A stretch of 64,000 nt of DNA from Pedobacter miscanthi (lineage in GTDB: Bacteria; Bacteroidota; Bacteroidia; Sphingobacteriales; Sphingobacteriaceae): contig NZ_QNQU01000002.1 in NCBI RefSeq assembly GCF_003315595.1, forward strand, positions 124,001 to 188,000. Reading direction: 5' to 3'. A program made the position numbers and the translations under genes. Shown one piece after another: positions 17,722 to 27,227 of this stretch. Each line of letters starts with the position of its first letter. Positions within the stretch are counted from its first letter, which is position 1. The notes beneath the pieces are model-generated. The model saw nothing but the letters and a program-made list of their open reading frames with translations. It had not been told where the DNA came from and made no database searches.

Positions 17722-18789
17722 CTATCTGGATAGATTTCTCGACTCCGCTCGAAATGACGGTCGCTCCAGCTGCACTTTAGCCGCACTGGATTCCCTTATA
17801 TTTAGTACACAGGGAATATTGATGGTTGAAAACATATCTTCATCGTTATTTTGGGCGAGTTTTGCCAATAACAGTTTCATAATATGCTGAGCGATTTTTT
17901 CCATGGGCTGCTGAATTGCTGTAATTGCCGGAGAAATAAATTCAAGCAGCTCAAAATCATCGAACGAAACCAATGCGAGGTCGTCCCTAAGTTTTCCATT
18001 TGATTTTTTGAGGGCACGCAAGCCTTCCATGGTAAGGTAATTGGCGGCAAATATTATGGCGTCGATTTGTGGGTGTGCATGTAGAAAGCTGGTAATGGCA
18101 TTTACTATACTACCTGTACCCTCATACTTAATTTTAAAGATGAATTCCTTTCCTCCATGATCAGCAACTGCATCGCGATAACCTTCCAAACGATCGGTCA
18201 TCTGTTGTTCTTCGGTATTGGTGGTAATAAAAGCACAGTTGTGGTAACCGTTCTCAAAAAGATGTTGCGTTGCTTTATAGGTACTCGCAAAATTATCTAC
18301 CAGCACATAATCGGCAGGGATGCCTGGCAGATAGCGATCGAAAAGTACGATCGGAACATCGGAATCAACAAGTTTTTTTACTTCTTCTTCCATGCCTACA
18401 GCTGTGGCCACAATGTAGCCATCAACACGTCTTTCGGTAAAAACTTCTACCAGTTCGGTGAATTTGGTTTTTTCTTTCCCGGTACTGCTGAACAGGATTT
18501 TATACCCATGTTTTGCCGCTATTTCTTCCAGGAAATGGGCAATGCCCGAGAAAAAGGGATCTGAAATATGATCAACCAAAAAACCGATGGTTTTAGATTT
18601 TCCGGTTCTTAATCCTTTGGCAAATGAATTCGGCCGAAAGCCAACTTCGGCTACCAGATTGAGTATTTTGGCCGTTACTTCTTTACTGATAAATTTTTCT
18701 TTGGCCTTCCCGTTAATTACAAATGAAACGGTGGTGGTAGAGAGATTTAGCCTTTGGGCAATGTCTTTAATCGATATTTTTTTCGTCAT
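17722..18789 (-). CDS. LacI family transcriptional regulator
   Basis: A 355-aa repressor-type regulator. The N-terminal LacI helix-turn-helix is clear (SIKDIAQRLNLSTTTVSFVI, residues 5-24, with the hinge helix up to about 60), followed by a periplasmic-binding-protein-like sugar-sensing domain (IGFLVDHISDPFFSGIAHFL and following). The last 13 residues, RPSFRAESRNLSR, are translated from a copy of the dispersed CCGCTCGAAATGAC repeat (17730-17762), so the original C-terminus appears to have been replaced. It lies upstream of a GH92 gene and downstream of GH95 and is the likely local sugar-responsive switch. Confidence 0.92.
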   Translation of the reverse strand: MTKKISIKDIAQRLNLSTTTVSFVINGKAKEKFISKEVTAKILNLVAEVGFRPNSFAKGLRTGKSKTIGFLVDHISDPFFSGIAHFLEEIAAKHGYKILFSSTGKEKTKFTELVEVFTERRVDGYIVATAVGMEEEVKKLVDSDVPIVLFDRYLPGIPADYVLVDNFASTYKATQHLFENGYHNCAFITTNTEEQQMTDRLEGYRDAVADHGGKEFIFKIKYEGTGSIVNAITSFLHAHPQIDAIIFAANYLTMEGLRALKKSNGKLRDDLALVSFDDFELLEFISPAITAIQQPMEKIAQHIMKLLLAKLAQNNDEDMFSTINIPCVLNIRESSAAKVQLERPSFRAESRNLSR

Positions 18790-19427
18790 GGAGATTTAGA
18801 TCTGTAAGCGTATGGTCAACGAAATAAATCCCGATAAAAATTAACGGGATGATCTGGTTAGCAATGGCCAAAATATCCCTGTTCGATTAATAAAGCCTTA
18901 AAAAATGATTAAAAACGGATTTTATTTGAAAAACCAATAGAAAAAAAATAGGCTTAGGGATTTTAATTGCCTGCGTATTAAGTAAAGGTTTTTTAACCAC
19001 GGATGCACACAGATAAACACGGATTTTTTTTCCCGCAGATTTAAAAAGATCAGAAACGCAGATCAAACAGATTTGAATGCGGTAGCTAATATTAAGACGG
19101 ATTAATTTACTGATCTTAGCGTCTCGCTAAGACTTTTGTTTTCGCTATGCGTACCTGGGTGTGCAGACGGGAAGATATCCATTTCAATAGATTTCTCTTT
19201 ACTGGTCTTAGCGTCTCGCTGAGACAATTGTTTTTTACCCCGCCTGCCCGGCCGTTCAGGCGGTGATTTACAGAAAACACGGGTTTACCCCTGCGGGAAA
19301 TGGGATAATAAAATTCCTAACTGAAAATCAGAAAATAGAGACCCATCTTAAAAGATTTCTCGACTTCGCTGCGCTCCGCTCGAAATGACGGCACGAGGGG
19401 CTTTACTATTAATGATAACTCCTTTAA
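18790..19427. other. Intergenic region with palindromes and dispersed repeats
   Basis: No gene is visible. Two related palindromes occur: TCTTAGCG-TCT-CGCTAAGA at 19114-19132 (perfect) and GTCTTAGCG-TCT-CGCTGAGAC at 19205-19225 (with G-U pairs). Around 18996-19024 is a CCACGGATGCACACAGATAA-type repeat. At 19360-19391 is a TTCTCGACTTCGCTGCGCTCCGCTCG copy of the dispersed hairpin family. The promoter of the LacI gene should lie near 18790-18870, but no clear box was found. Confidence 0.7.
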
Positions 19428-21902
19428 CTACTCAAAATAATACGTTTTCCCCGCTTCTGTTTTAACATCATACAAAACCGTTGCTTTTAAAGCTACAGGA
19501 TTAAGTTTCGCACTTGCTGCTATAATCGGTTTTTGCTGTTCCTCTACTTCAAATAAAAGGTTTGAATTTTCCCCTTTTGCCAATGCCGGTGCAGCCCCTT
19601 TTACAAACTTTATGGCATTGGGCAGTCGTAATCTACAATTTCCGCCAAGCGCTGAATGAACGGTCAACTTAATAATTTTGCCATCTTTCCAGGTAATATC
19701 AAAACTGAATCCTCCCCGCGATACCAATCCGCTAACATTTCCGTTTTTCCAGGCATCAGGCAAGGCAGGTAAAACATAAATAAAACCATCCTGCGATTGG
19801 AGCAGCATTTCGGCCACGCCGGAGGTACAGCCAAAGTTGCCATCAATCTGGAAAGGTGGATGTGCATCAAAAAGATTTGGGTAAGTGCCTCCATCTTGTC
19901 CGCTTTCGGCAACCGGTGCCGGACTAAGCTGATCGGTAATTAATTTATAGGCGTGGTTACCATCGAGCAAACGGGCCCAGAAATTTACCTTCCAGCCCAT
20001 GCTCCATCCGGTTGATTTATCACCCCTGTTCAATAGCACAGTTTTAGCGGCATCAAAAAGTTCGGGGTTATGATAAGCCGAAACCTGGTTAGAAGGATAT
20101 AAACCATAAAGGTGCGAAGCGTGACGGTGTTTATCGCCCGGCCTGTCGAAATCCTGTAACCATTCCTGCAGCTGACCAAAACGTCCGATCTGCATCGGCG
20201 GAAGTTTAGCCCTTAACGTTTTTAAGCTGTCGGCAAAAGAAATATCCTGTTTTAAAGTAGCAGAAGCCTTTATTACATTGCTAAATACATCAAAAACCAA
20301 CTGATTATCCATTGTAGTCCCCGCAGCAAGTGCCACACCTTTCTGGTATTCGTTTTCTGGCGACATAGACGGAGATACAATCAGCCACTTATGTGCAGGC
20401 TCTTCCTGCAGTACATCTTTGTAAAACATAGCCAGCTCTTTTAATACCGGGTACATTTCCTGCAAAAACTTTTTATCCCCGGTATACAGGTAATGTTGCC
20501 AGATATGCTGCGTTAACCAGGCACCTCCCATAGGCCACATACCATAATAGCCGCCATCAGTTGGTCCGGTTATGCGCCATAAATCAGTATTGTGGTGCAT
20601 ATTCCAGCCACGGGCATGGTACATTTTCGATGCACTCTCCTTCCCTGTTATGGAAAGATCTTTAAGCATGCTGAACAAAGGCTGGTGCATTTCGGAGAGA
20701 TTGGTTACCTCAGCCGGCCAGTAATTCATTTCCGTGTTGATGTTTACGGTGTATTTGCTGTCCCACGGCGGAGCGATTTTCGAATTCCATTTGCCCTGTA
20801 AGGTTGCAGGCTGATTTCCGGGCTGAGAGCTGCAGATCAACAGGTAACGGCCAAACTGGAAGTAAAGTGAAACCAGGGTCGGATCATCACCTGATTTAAA
20901 CTTTTTGATGCGTTCATCGGTTGGGAGTTTTGCATCATCAGTAAAACCAAGATCGAGTTTAACGCGGTCGAAATATTTTTTGTAAGCCTGGATGTGATCT
21001 GCTTTTAAGGCCTGGTAACTTTTGCCCATCGCCAATGAAAGAAAGTTCGAAGCTTTTTCGTTTTCATTAACATCTAAGGTTTTATAATTCTTAAAGTTGG
21101 TCGCGATTGAAACGAAGATGGTTGCGGCATCAGCATTTTTAATCGTCAAACTGTCTTTTTCTGTTTTTAATGTACCGCCTTCGGTTTTCGTTTTAACAAG
21201 AGTGGTGTATTTTACCAAACCTTTTTTTCCTTCCAGATCGCCCGTGATGCCGCTTAATTTAAGCGTATTATTTTCGGTAATGACTTTGTAATTTGGCATC
21301 GGACTGTTCATGCCCAGGCTAAAACTGATGCTTTTAGGTTTATTTGCGGTAATCCTGATGATCAGCACCTGATCTTTAAGCGAAGTAAATGTTTCGCGTT
21401 TATAGCTTACTCCATCTTTGGTATAAGTTACGGTAGCAGTGGCATTGCTGATATCGAGATCGCGGTAATATTGACTAACAGGCGCTGTATTTCCGGAATG
21501 GATAAAAAGACTCCCGGCAAGCTGGTATTGCATCCCATGGTTATAACCTTCGCCACTGGCCCTTTTAAAAGTATTATTTGCCAGCTGCTGGGCATCATTG
21601 TATTTTTGATCGGCCAGTAATTTACGCATGTCGCTAATATTGCCATATACATCAGGCAACACATTATTGCCGGGTCCGCCAGACCATATCGTTTCTTCGT
21701 TCAGCTGGATTTCTTCTTTATCAGGATTACCATAAACCATCGCTGCAAGTCTTCCGTTGCCCAGGGGTAAAGCCTCATTCCAGTTCCTGGCGGGCTTATC
21801 GTACCAGAGTTTCATGGTATTGGGTTTTACTTTTTGAGCCTTGCCAATCAGAGAGCAAAAGAGCAATGTGGTGCTAAGGAGGCTGATTTTCTTCAGTAAC
21901 AT
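19428..21902 (-). CDS. GH95 family alpha-L-fucosidase
   Basis: An 824-aa secreted enzyme. After a signal peptide (cleavage near GKAQ) it opens with LWYDKPARNWNEALPLGNGRL and IQLNEETIWSGGPGN, the signature of the N-terminal GH95 beta-domain. The catalytic (alpha/alpha)6 barrel carries WDSKYTVNINTEMNYWPAEV with the paired Asn, WSMGWKVNFWARLLDG and FQIDGNFGCTSG with the Asp. GH95 members are inverting fucosidases, mostly acting on alpha-1,2-fucosyl galactose in xyloglucan, milk oligosaccharides and mucin glycans, with some L-galactosidases. It is downstream of the GH2 gene but separated by 285 bp of repeats. Confidence 0.95.
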   Translation of the reverse strand: MLLKKISLLSTTLLFCSLIGKAQKVKPNTMKLWYDKPARNWNEALPLGNGRLAAMVYGNPDKEEIQLNEETIWSGGPGNNVLPDVYGNISDMRKLLADQKYNDAQQLANNTFKRASGEGYNHGMQYQLAGSLFIHSGNTAPVSQYYRDLDISNATATVTYTKDGVSYKRETFTSLKDQVLIIRITANKPKSISFSLGMNSPMPNYKVITENNTLKLSGITGDLEGKKGLVKYTTLVKTKTEGGTLKTEKDSLTIKNADAATIFVSIATNFKNYKTLDVNENEKASNFLSLAMGKSYQALKADHIQAYKKYFDRVKLDLGFTDDAKLPTDERIKKFKSGDDPTLVSLYFQFGRYLLICSSQPGNQPATLQGKWNSKIAPPWDSKYTVNINTEMNYWPAEVTNLSEMHQPLFSMLKDLSITGKESASKMYHARGWNMHHNTDLWRITGPTDGGYYGMWPMGGAWLTQHIWQHYLYTGDKKFLQEMYPVLKELAMFYKDVLQEEPAHKWLIVSPSMSPENEYQKGVALAAGTTMDNQLVFDVFSNVIKASATLKQDISFADSLKTLRAKLPPMQIGRFGQLQEWLQDFDRPGDKHRHASHLYGLYPSNQVSAYHNPELFDAAKTVLLNRGDKSTGWSMGWKVNFWARLLDGNHAYKLITDQLSPAPVAESGQDGGTYPNLFDAHPPFQIDGNFGCTSGVAEMLLQSQDGFIYVLPALPDAWKNGNVSGLVSRGGFSFDITWKDGKIIKLTVHSALGGNCRLRLPNAIKFVKGAAPALAKGENSNLLFEVEEQQKPIIAASAKLNPVALKATVLYDVKTEAGKTYYFE

Positions 21903-21959
21903 GTTATGCTGGTTAGGGAGATTTTTAATTTATTGGTATTGGTGGTAAGATAAGATTTA

Positions 21960-22150
21960 TTGTTTTTTTTTTTTTTATGCAGGCACGTCATTTCTATTGA
22001 TTCGTCATCTCGACTGAAGCAAGCGGAATGGAGAGATCTATCGAGACAGATCTCTCCGCTACGTTGCACTCCGCTCGAAATGAAGGAATGTGGGAAGCAA
22101 TCTTTTTTGCAGGAAAGATTGCTTCGTCGTACCTCCTCGCAATGACGATT
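21960..22150. repeat. Poly-T tract and hairpin repeat between GH95 and GH2 genes
   Basis: A 14-base T run (21963-21976) is followed at 22004-22085 by a long imperfect palindrome: CATCTCGACTGAAGC on the left pairs with the CGCTCGAAATGA family on the right, with a perfect inner 10-bp stem GGAGAGATCT / AGATCTCTCC. A similar element lies at 38670-38755. It could serve as a bidirectional terminator. Confidence 0.75.
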
Positions 22151-22187
22151 TTTTTTGCTTGCGTCTTTTCACTTTGGTCTTTTAGCT

Positions 22188-25100
22188 TTAGTCTTTCACC
22201 TTAATCAACTCCTCCACCATATTTACAAAAAGCTTTGCGGCAATCGGATCGGTATTTCCTTTGGTTAGCAACATTTCAGAAAGTATTGCGGTTCCTTTAT
22301 CGGTTACCTTTACAACCGGAAATCCCCTGATGGCATCTAGAGTTTTGGTACGCTGGTCTATATTTCCTTCGAGATAACCATGCACCTTGGTAAATGCGGC
22401 GAGGGCTTCTACACCCGTATCTCGGTTAATGCGGTAAGCACCCGAACTCACTGTTGGGTTCTGCCTTTCGTTATTGTTGAAATAGCGCAGTTCCATTGGT
22501 TCAATTCCTTTAAAAACAATTGATTCAGGAATTTCCATCGAAACAATTTCGCCCTGCTCTTTTACTATACTTCTAATCTGCTCCGGAAATATCACTGAAG
22601 CCAGACTTCCGCTATTTAAAAGCAATAGTTTACCGCCATCTTTTACAAAGTTTCGGATAGCAGCAGCTGTTGTAGCTGAGGTATTTACTGAATCCACTCC
22701 ACTTAAAATCAGTACATTTGGTTTTTGTTTTACCGCGGCATCAACATCAGCAGCAATAGTCACTTTTAAACCTGAATTTGCAGCGAGCTGAGCAATTTTA
22801 CCTCCCTGATCAACCAAAACGATCTTAGAATTATTAATTTCTACGGCTTTAATATAATTTTTATCGGCAATGGTTATTTCGTAATCATTTGCAGAGATTA
22901 TTTTCCCGTTTTCGATAAGTTTGACCACCAGTTTAGCATCCGTTTTCGCTAAAAAAAGGTTTTCAGGAAGATTGATTTTTGGTGCAATCCATTTGCGTCC
23001 ATAGTAATCAACAGGAGGCATTGTTTCTTTGCCTTCTTTTAATACTTTTCCATTTTTATCTTCGATTGACCATTGAATAGTGCTTTGGGAAATGGCTTTT
23101 CCATCTTCACTATCGTTAACTACATAAAAACGGACAGGCAAGGTTGCCCCAGCAAAAAAATGTCTTCCCCATAACTCTGCAGAAAGCAAAACGGGTTGCA
23201 AAGCTTTTTTCATCTGGTAATAAGTGCGCTCGGGTTTAAGCAGTTTGGCATCTTCAATATTGCTGAACCAGGTTAATGCCGCAAAATGCAAAATACCCGC
23301 AGCTTTATCATTGGTGCGTCTTACTGCCTCAGCCGATTCGCGGGTGATGAATGATTGTGCTTCTAAAAAATATTTCGGATCGGCATATTCGTAAGCATAA
23401 TTCCCCACCAATGAAGATGGGTTTTGATGTACATAAGTATAAAAACGTGTCGGGTGCCCGGTTTCGGAAGGATATCCTGTAGAAAACTCCTGACTAATCA
23501 ACGGTCTGCCCGGGTTTTTGAAACGCTGCTGCCATTCACCATTAAATTCGGAAAAGATGGAGCCGTGATACCAGTTGAGGTACCAATGCTGATCGTCGAT
23601 ATCCCCATCATCAATGGTGCTATAAAAGTCTTTTCCAAATTTTTTCTCTTTACGGATATAATTGGAATCAAAACTGATGGGCCTGGTGGGATCGATCTCC
23701 CTCATTTTTTTCACCACATCCGAAATGATCTTCATTTTAAGTTTCGCCCGTTCCATATCAGGATCGTTATCATAAAATTTCATCTCGTTGTTTACCGTCC
23801 AGAATAAAAGCGAAGGATGGTTACGGTACTTTTTGATCAGGTCGAAAAACTCGTTCTTCCAAAGGTCGATTAGTTTAGTATCTGGCATACTGCTGTTGAT
23901 CATGAGCCACGGCCAGCCACCTTCGTAACTCACCCCTACACCCTGATGATCGGAAGCATTCATCCAAACTTCGCTATAAGGTGCAGTATGGGTGCGAGTA
24001 ACGGCAATATTGCCATCGTGCATCAGTTTAGAAAATGCATTGGCCAATAAAGTATCGTTTGGTGCCAGCGACATTGGCGTATGGTTTCCTCCGCGCAGCC
24101 AGTAGGGTTTATCGTTCAGGTAAAAATAATCGCCTTTAGCGGTAAACGTCCTGAAGCCCGATTCTATCGTTAAACGATCAGTTTCCTGCTTGCCTTTACT
24201 CAAGATGAAGCTAAAATTATAAAGATTGGGATTGGCCGGCGACCATAATTTAGGTTTCAAACCACTGATGCTGTATTTGAAAACCTTTTCTTCACCAGCA
24301 TTCAAATTTTGATCTTTCAAGGCTTCACCAGCAAATAATGCGCGTAGATCTTGATTATCAACTATTGATGTAGCCAGATTGAATGCACTGTTTTTAGCAG
24401 TATTGTTTTTTACAGTAAGCTCGATATCTGCACCGGTTAAATTCGGTTTGATAAATACATCGGTGATCTTTAATTGATCGGAAATAATCAGTGATACAGG
24501 TTGCCAGATGCCCGCAGGATCATCGTTATAAAAACCATGCGCTAAATCTTTGATCATTTTATTGGTAATGGGCACGGTTACGGCCACATCGGTTACTTTA
24601 TCGGCATCTTTAATATCCTTTACAAAATCCCTCGAAACTTTAACCACAATCAGGTTGCGGCCTGGTTTCAACAAGCCTGTTCCATCAACTTTGAAAGCGC
24701 CAAACATGCCAATATGCGGCTCACTGGCTTTTTTTCCATTGATAAAAACCTCTCCTACCTTTGATACTGCATCGAAATCAAGTTCGAGGTTTTTGCCTTC
24801 AACTTCGGCCGGGAGTTCGATCCATTGGCGGTAATAACCGACATCCGTTTTTTTATAATCAAAGGTATAGGCTTCGCACCGTTCAATTTCTTTCTGGTAA
24901 TGGTTATCGGCAACACCTTTACTTGCGGTATTGTACTTTTCGCCATGCAACCACTCCCGGTTCGGATTCCAAAACTGTGGTACAGTCATTACATGCCAGT
25001 TTTCATCGCTACTTTCGGGTGAAATTGCCTTTAGGGGATCGCTGATTTCATATCCCGGAGCAAATAACCATTTTCCGGTGAGCGAGAGACTGGTCCTGCC

Positions 25101-25811
25101 GTTTGGCAGTGTGCCCACCTTTACCGGTTTGTAAGCAGCGCGCTCCTGCACTCTTTTTTGTACCTTATTTACCAATGGAGTAGCATATTCCTGCACTTTA
25201 TCATCTTTAAAAGCATCAGCAGCCAATGGTTTGATCGATAAATCATCAAATTCGTTTGCCAGCCAGCTTCCACCAAGGATTACTTTTCCTTTTGGCGAAA
25301 ACTTTGTATACGGATCTTTCACATCAATAAGCGGAAGTGTTATATCCTCCAGAAAAACCTTGATCCTGTTACCTACCACCTGGATCCGGAATTTGTACCA
25401 CTGACCAGGAACAAGCTTAAAATCAAGGTGGCGGAGCGCCAAATGATCGTCGGTTCCCATGTAACCCAATCTGGCCAGGTATAAATCGTTCTGGATACCA
25501 CCCCTCAAACCAATAATATATTTATCATTTCGTGATGAAGCCCTGAAACCAGCCCATATCTGAACCTGTGTTTCACTTTCTGGCGTTCGGGCTTTAAAAC
25601 TCACTTCATAATCGCTGGCTTCCAAATCTCCAAAAGCAACATCGATAGCTTTCGTTTTTAAAACACCCTGTTCTATTCTGGCTGTTCCACGCCCGGTAGT
25701 TTCGAGTTTTTGGATGCTATCAAAGTGTTCGTTTATACTTTTTTGGGCAAATAGCGGAACAAAAGGAAAAAGTATAAATAATATCGTTAAGGTTAAATTT
25801 GGTTGCTTCAT
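22188..25811 (-). CDS. Large GH2 family glycoside hydrolase with N-terminal LamG-like domain
   Basis: A 1207-aa secreted enzyme. I use the ATG at 25811, which starts the signal peptide MKQPNLTLTILFILF and overlaps the stop of the upstream esterase gene as ATGA. Residues about 20-200 look like a concanavalin/LamG-type beta-sandwich, then the GH2 sugar-binding and immunoglobulin-like domains, the TIM barrel (YWLRGGNHTPMS, acid/base Glu in FWTVNNEMKF, nucleophile Glu in PLISQEFSTGYPSE) and a long C-terminal beta region. GH2 covers beta-galactosidases, beta-mannosidases and exo-glucosaminidases; specificity cannot be settled here. It is unusually long and ends the minus-strand operon that begins at 35062. 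Confidence 0.9.
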   Translation of the reverse strand: MKQPNLTLTILFILFPFVPLFAQKSINEHFDSIQKLETTGRGTARIEQGVLKTKAIDVAFGDLEASDYEVSFKARTPESETQVQIWAGFRASSRNDKYIIGLRGGIQNDLYLARLGYMGTDDHLALRHLDFKLVPGQWYKFRIQVVGNRIKVFLEDITLPLIDVKDPYTKFSPKGKVILGGSWLANEFDDLSIKPLAADAFKDDKVQEYATPLVNKVQKRVQERAAYKPVKVGTLPNGRTSLSLTGKWLFAPGYEISDPLKAISPESSDENWHVMTVPQFWNPNREWLHGEKYNTASKGVADNHYQKEIERCEAYTFDYKKTDVGYYRQWIELPAEVEGKNLELDFDAVSKVGEVFINGKKASEPHIGMFGAFKVDGTGLLKPGRNLIVVKVSRDFVKDIKDADKVTDVAVTVPITNKMIKDLAHGFYNDDPAGIWQPVSLIISDQLKITDVFIKPNLTGADIELTVKNNTAKNSAFNLATSIVDNQDLRALFAGEALKDQNLNAGEEKVFKYSISGLKPKLWSPANPNLYNFSFILSKGKQETDRLTIESGFRTFTAKGDYFYLNDKPYWLRGGNHTPMSLAPNDTLLANAFSKLMHDGNIAVTRTHTAPYSEVWMNASDHQGVGVSYEGGWPWLMINSSMPDTKLIDLWKNEFFDLIKKYRNHPSLLFWTVNNEMKFYDNDPDMERAKLKMKIISDVVKKMREIDPTRPISFDSNYIRKEKKFGKDFYSTIDDGDIDDQHWYLNWYHGSIFSEFNGEWQQRFKNPGRPLISQEFSTGYPSETGHPTRFYTYVHQNPSSLVGNYAYEYADPKYFLEAQSFITRESAEAVRRTNDKAAGILHFAALTWFSNIEDAKLLKPERTYYQMKKALQPVLLSAELWGRHFFAGATLPVRFYVVNDSEDGKAISQSTIQWSIEDKNGKVLKEGKETMPPVDYYGRKWIAPKINLPENLFLAKTDAKLVVKLIENGKIISANDYEITIADKNYIKAVEINNSKIVLVDQGGKIAQLAANSGLKVTIAADVDAAVKQKPNVLILSGVDSVNTSATTAAAIRNFVKDGGKLLLLNSGSLASVIFPEQIRSIVKEQGEIVSMEIPESIVFKGIEPMELRYFNNNERQNPTVSSGAYRINRDTGVEALAAFTKVHGYLEGNIDQRTKTLDAIRGFPVVKVTDKGTAILSEMLLTKGNTDPIAAKLFVNMVEELIKVKD

Positions 25812-27223
25812 GGTTTGTTTGGTTTGGTATTTTTTGGAGCGGTAAGTCCGGGCCAATCGTCGGTACGAAAAGGACTTGCCGGTAATCCTTCAAGGTTATA
25901 CAAATTAACATCAGGTGGATTATCGGCCCAGCAATAGCGCACCGCTACAGGTGTTGGTACGTTGGGACTGGACATTACAACCGTATTTTTAACAATTGTA
26001 GCCCTGGCCGGAAAGAATTTCCCATCAACCCCGGCAATAATAAAATTGTTTACCGAATCAACTGGTTTTATCTGACTAGAAGGGTTGGTAAATCCGATAA
26101 TGGCTTTATTCCCCTCTATTTTTAAGGTAGCATAGCGTGGTCCAGAGGCCTGTAATTTTTCGTGGTAGATGAGTTTTTGCGCCATCAGCGCAGCCCGGAT
26201 CCCAATTGGCTTTTTTTCTTTGGGATGCAGATCGCCATTGCTATTGATATCAATTGTTGTTACAAAATCAACGTTTGGCATTGTGGCAGCAATGGCCTGA
26301 GCTTCGCGTAACTCGGCGATAGCACTGCCATTAAGCTGTGGCTGTACTTTATTGTAATTTGGTAGTTGCACAATGATAAAAGGCAGATTTTTCTTATCAA
26401 AATGTTTACGCCAGTCGCTGATCAGCGCAGGCAATAATTTGCGGTACTGAAAAGCCCTGTTTGCATTAAACTCACCCTGGTACCACAATACACCTTTCAC
26501 ACTATAATCGGTAAGTGGTGATAACATGGCATTAAAAAGAAGGGTTGGATTCGATTGCTCGGAAGGTAATTTTGGCTGTTTTAAAAAATCGGGGAAATCT
26601 GCCAGTCCTTCCCTGCTGATCCAGGCTTCGGCCAATGATGAACCATAACTGCTGTTGATTACACCAATGGGCACTTTATACTTATCGAACAAAGCCGCTG
26701 CATAAAAGTAAGCCACGGCTGAAAACCTGCCCAATGTTGCAGGCGATGCACTTAGCCATCCTGTATGTAAAAGAATATCGTTCCGCACCGTATCAGCAGC
26801 CTGTCTGTTTACTTTAAATTGCCTGATTTTTACATTAGTTGAAGCCAGTATATCTTTGTTATATAAATCCTTATCAATACCATATTCCATATTCGACTGA
26901 CCTGAACATAAATACACATCGCCAATTAAAATATCGTGAAGTGTAATTGATTGGTCTGAACTACTGATGTTCATTTCATAAGGTCCACCAGCATCGGCCG
27001 CAGCAAGTTGTATATTCCATTTCCCATCCGCTGCAGTAACTACTGAATAGCTTTTTCCCTTAAAAGAAATACTGACGTTTTCTCCGGGATTGGCCCATCC
27101 CCAAACGGGAATTTTGGCATCGCGTTGAAGCACCGCATGATCGCCGATCAAAGCCGGTAATTTTAACGCCCCCCTCGCGTTCAGGCACAACAATGCCAGG
27201 AAGATTGAAAATAAAGTCTTCAT
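25808..27223 (-). CDS. Sialate O-acetylesterase-like SGNH esterase
   Basis: A 471-aa secreted carbohydrate esterase. The ATG at 27223 gives a signal peptide (MKTLFSIFLALLCLNARG); the longer ORF start has no such feature. Motifs: a small beta domain (LPALIGDHAVLQRDAKIPVWG), the nucleophile block CSGQSNMEYGI, the block WYQGEFNANRA (Phe replaces the usual Ser of GESN), and the catalytic Asp-His in GDLHPKEKKPIG. The family removes acetyl groups from sialic acids or other acetylated glycans. It is coupled to the GH2 gene by a 4-bp ATGA overlap and lies 4 bp after the GH71/99-like gene. Confidence 0.9.
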   Translation of the reverse strand: MKTLFSIFLALLCLNARGALKLPALIGDHAVLQRDAKIPVWGWANPGENVSISFKGKSYSVVTAADGKWNIQLAAADAGGPYEMNISSSDQSITLHDILIGDVYLCSGQSNMEYGIDKDLYNKDILASTNVKIRQFKVNRQAADTVRNDILLHTGWLSASPATLGRFSAVAYFYAAALFDKYKVPIGVINSSYGSSLAEAWISREGLADFPDFLKQPKLPSEQSNPTLLFNAMLSPLTDYSVKGVLWYQGEFNANRAFQYRKLLPALISDWRKHFDKKNLPFIIVQLPNYNKVQPQLNGSAIAELREAQAIAATMPNVDFVTTIDINSNGDLHPKEKKPIGIRAALMAQKLIYHEKLQASGPRYATLKIEGNKAIIGFTNPSSQIKPVDSVNNFIIAGVDGKFFPARATIVKNTVVMSSPNVPTPVAVRYCWADNPPDVNLYNLEGLPASPFRTDDWPGLTAPKNTKPNKP

Positions 27224-27227
27224 TTCG

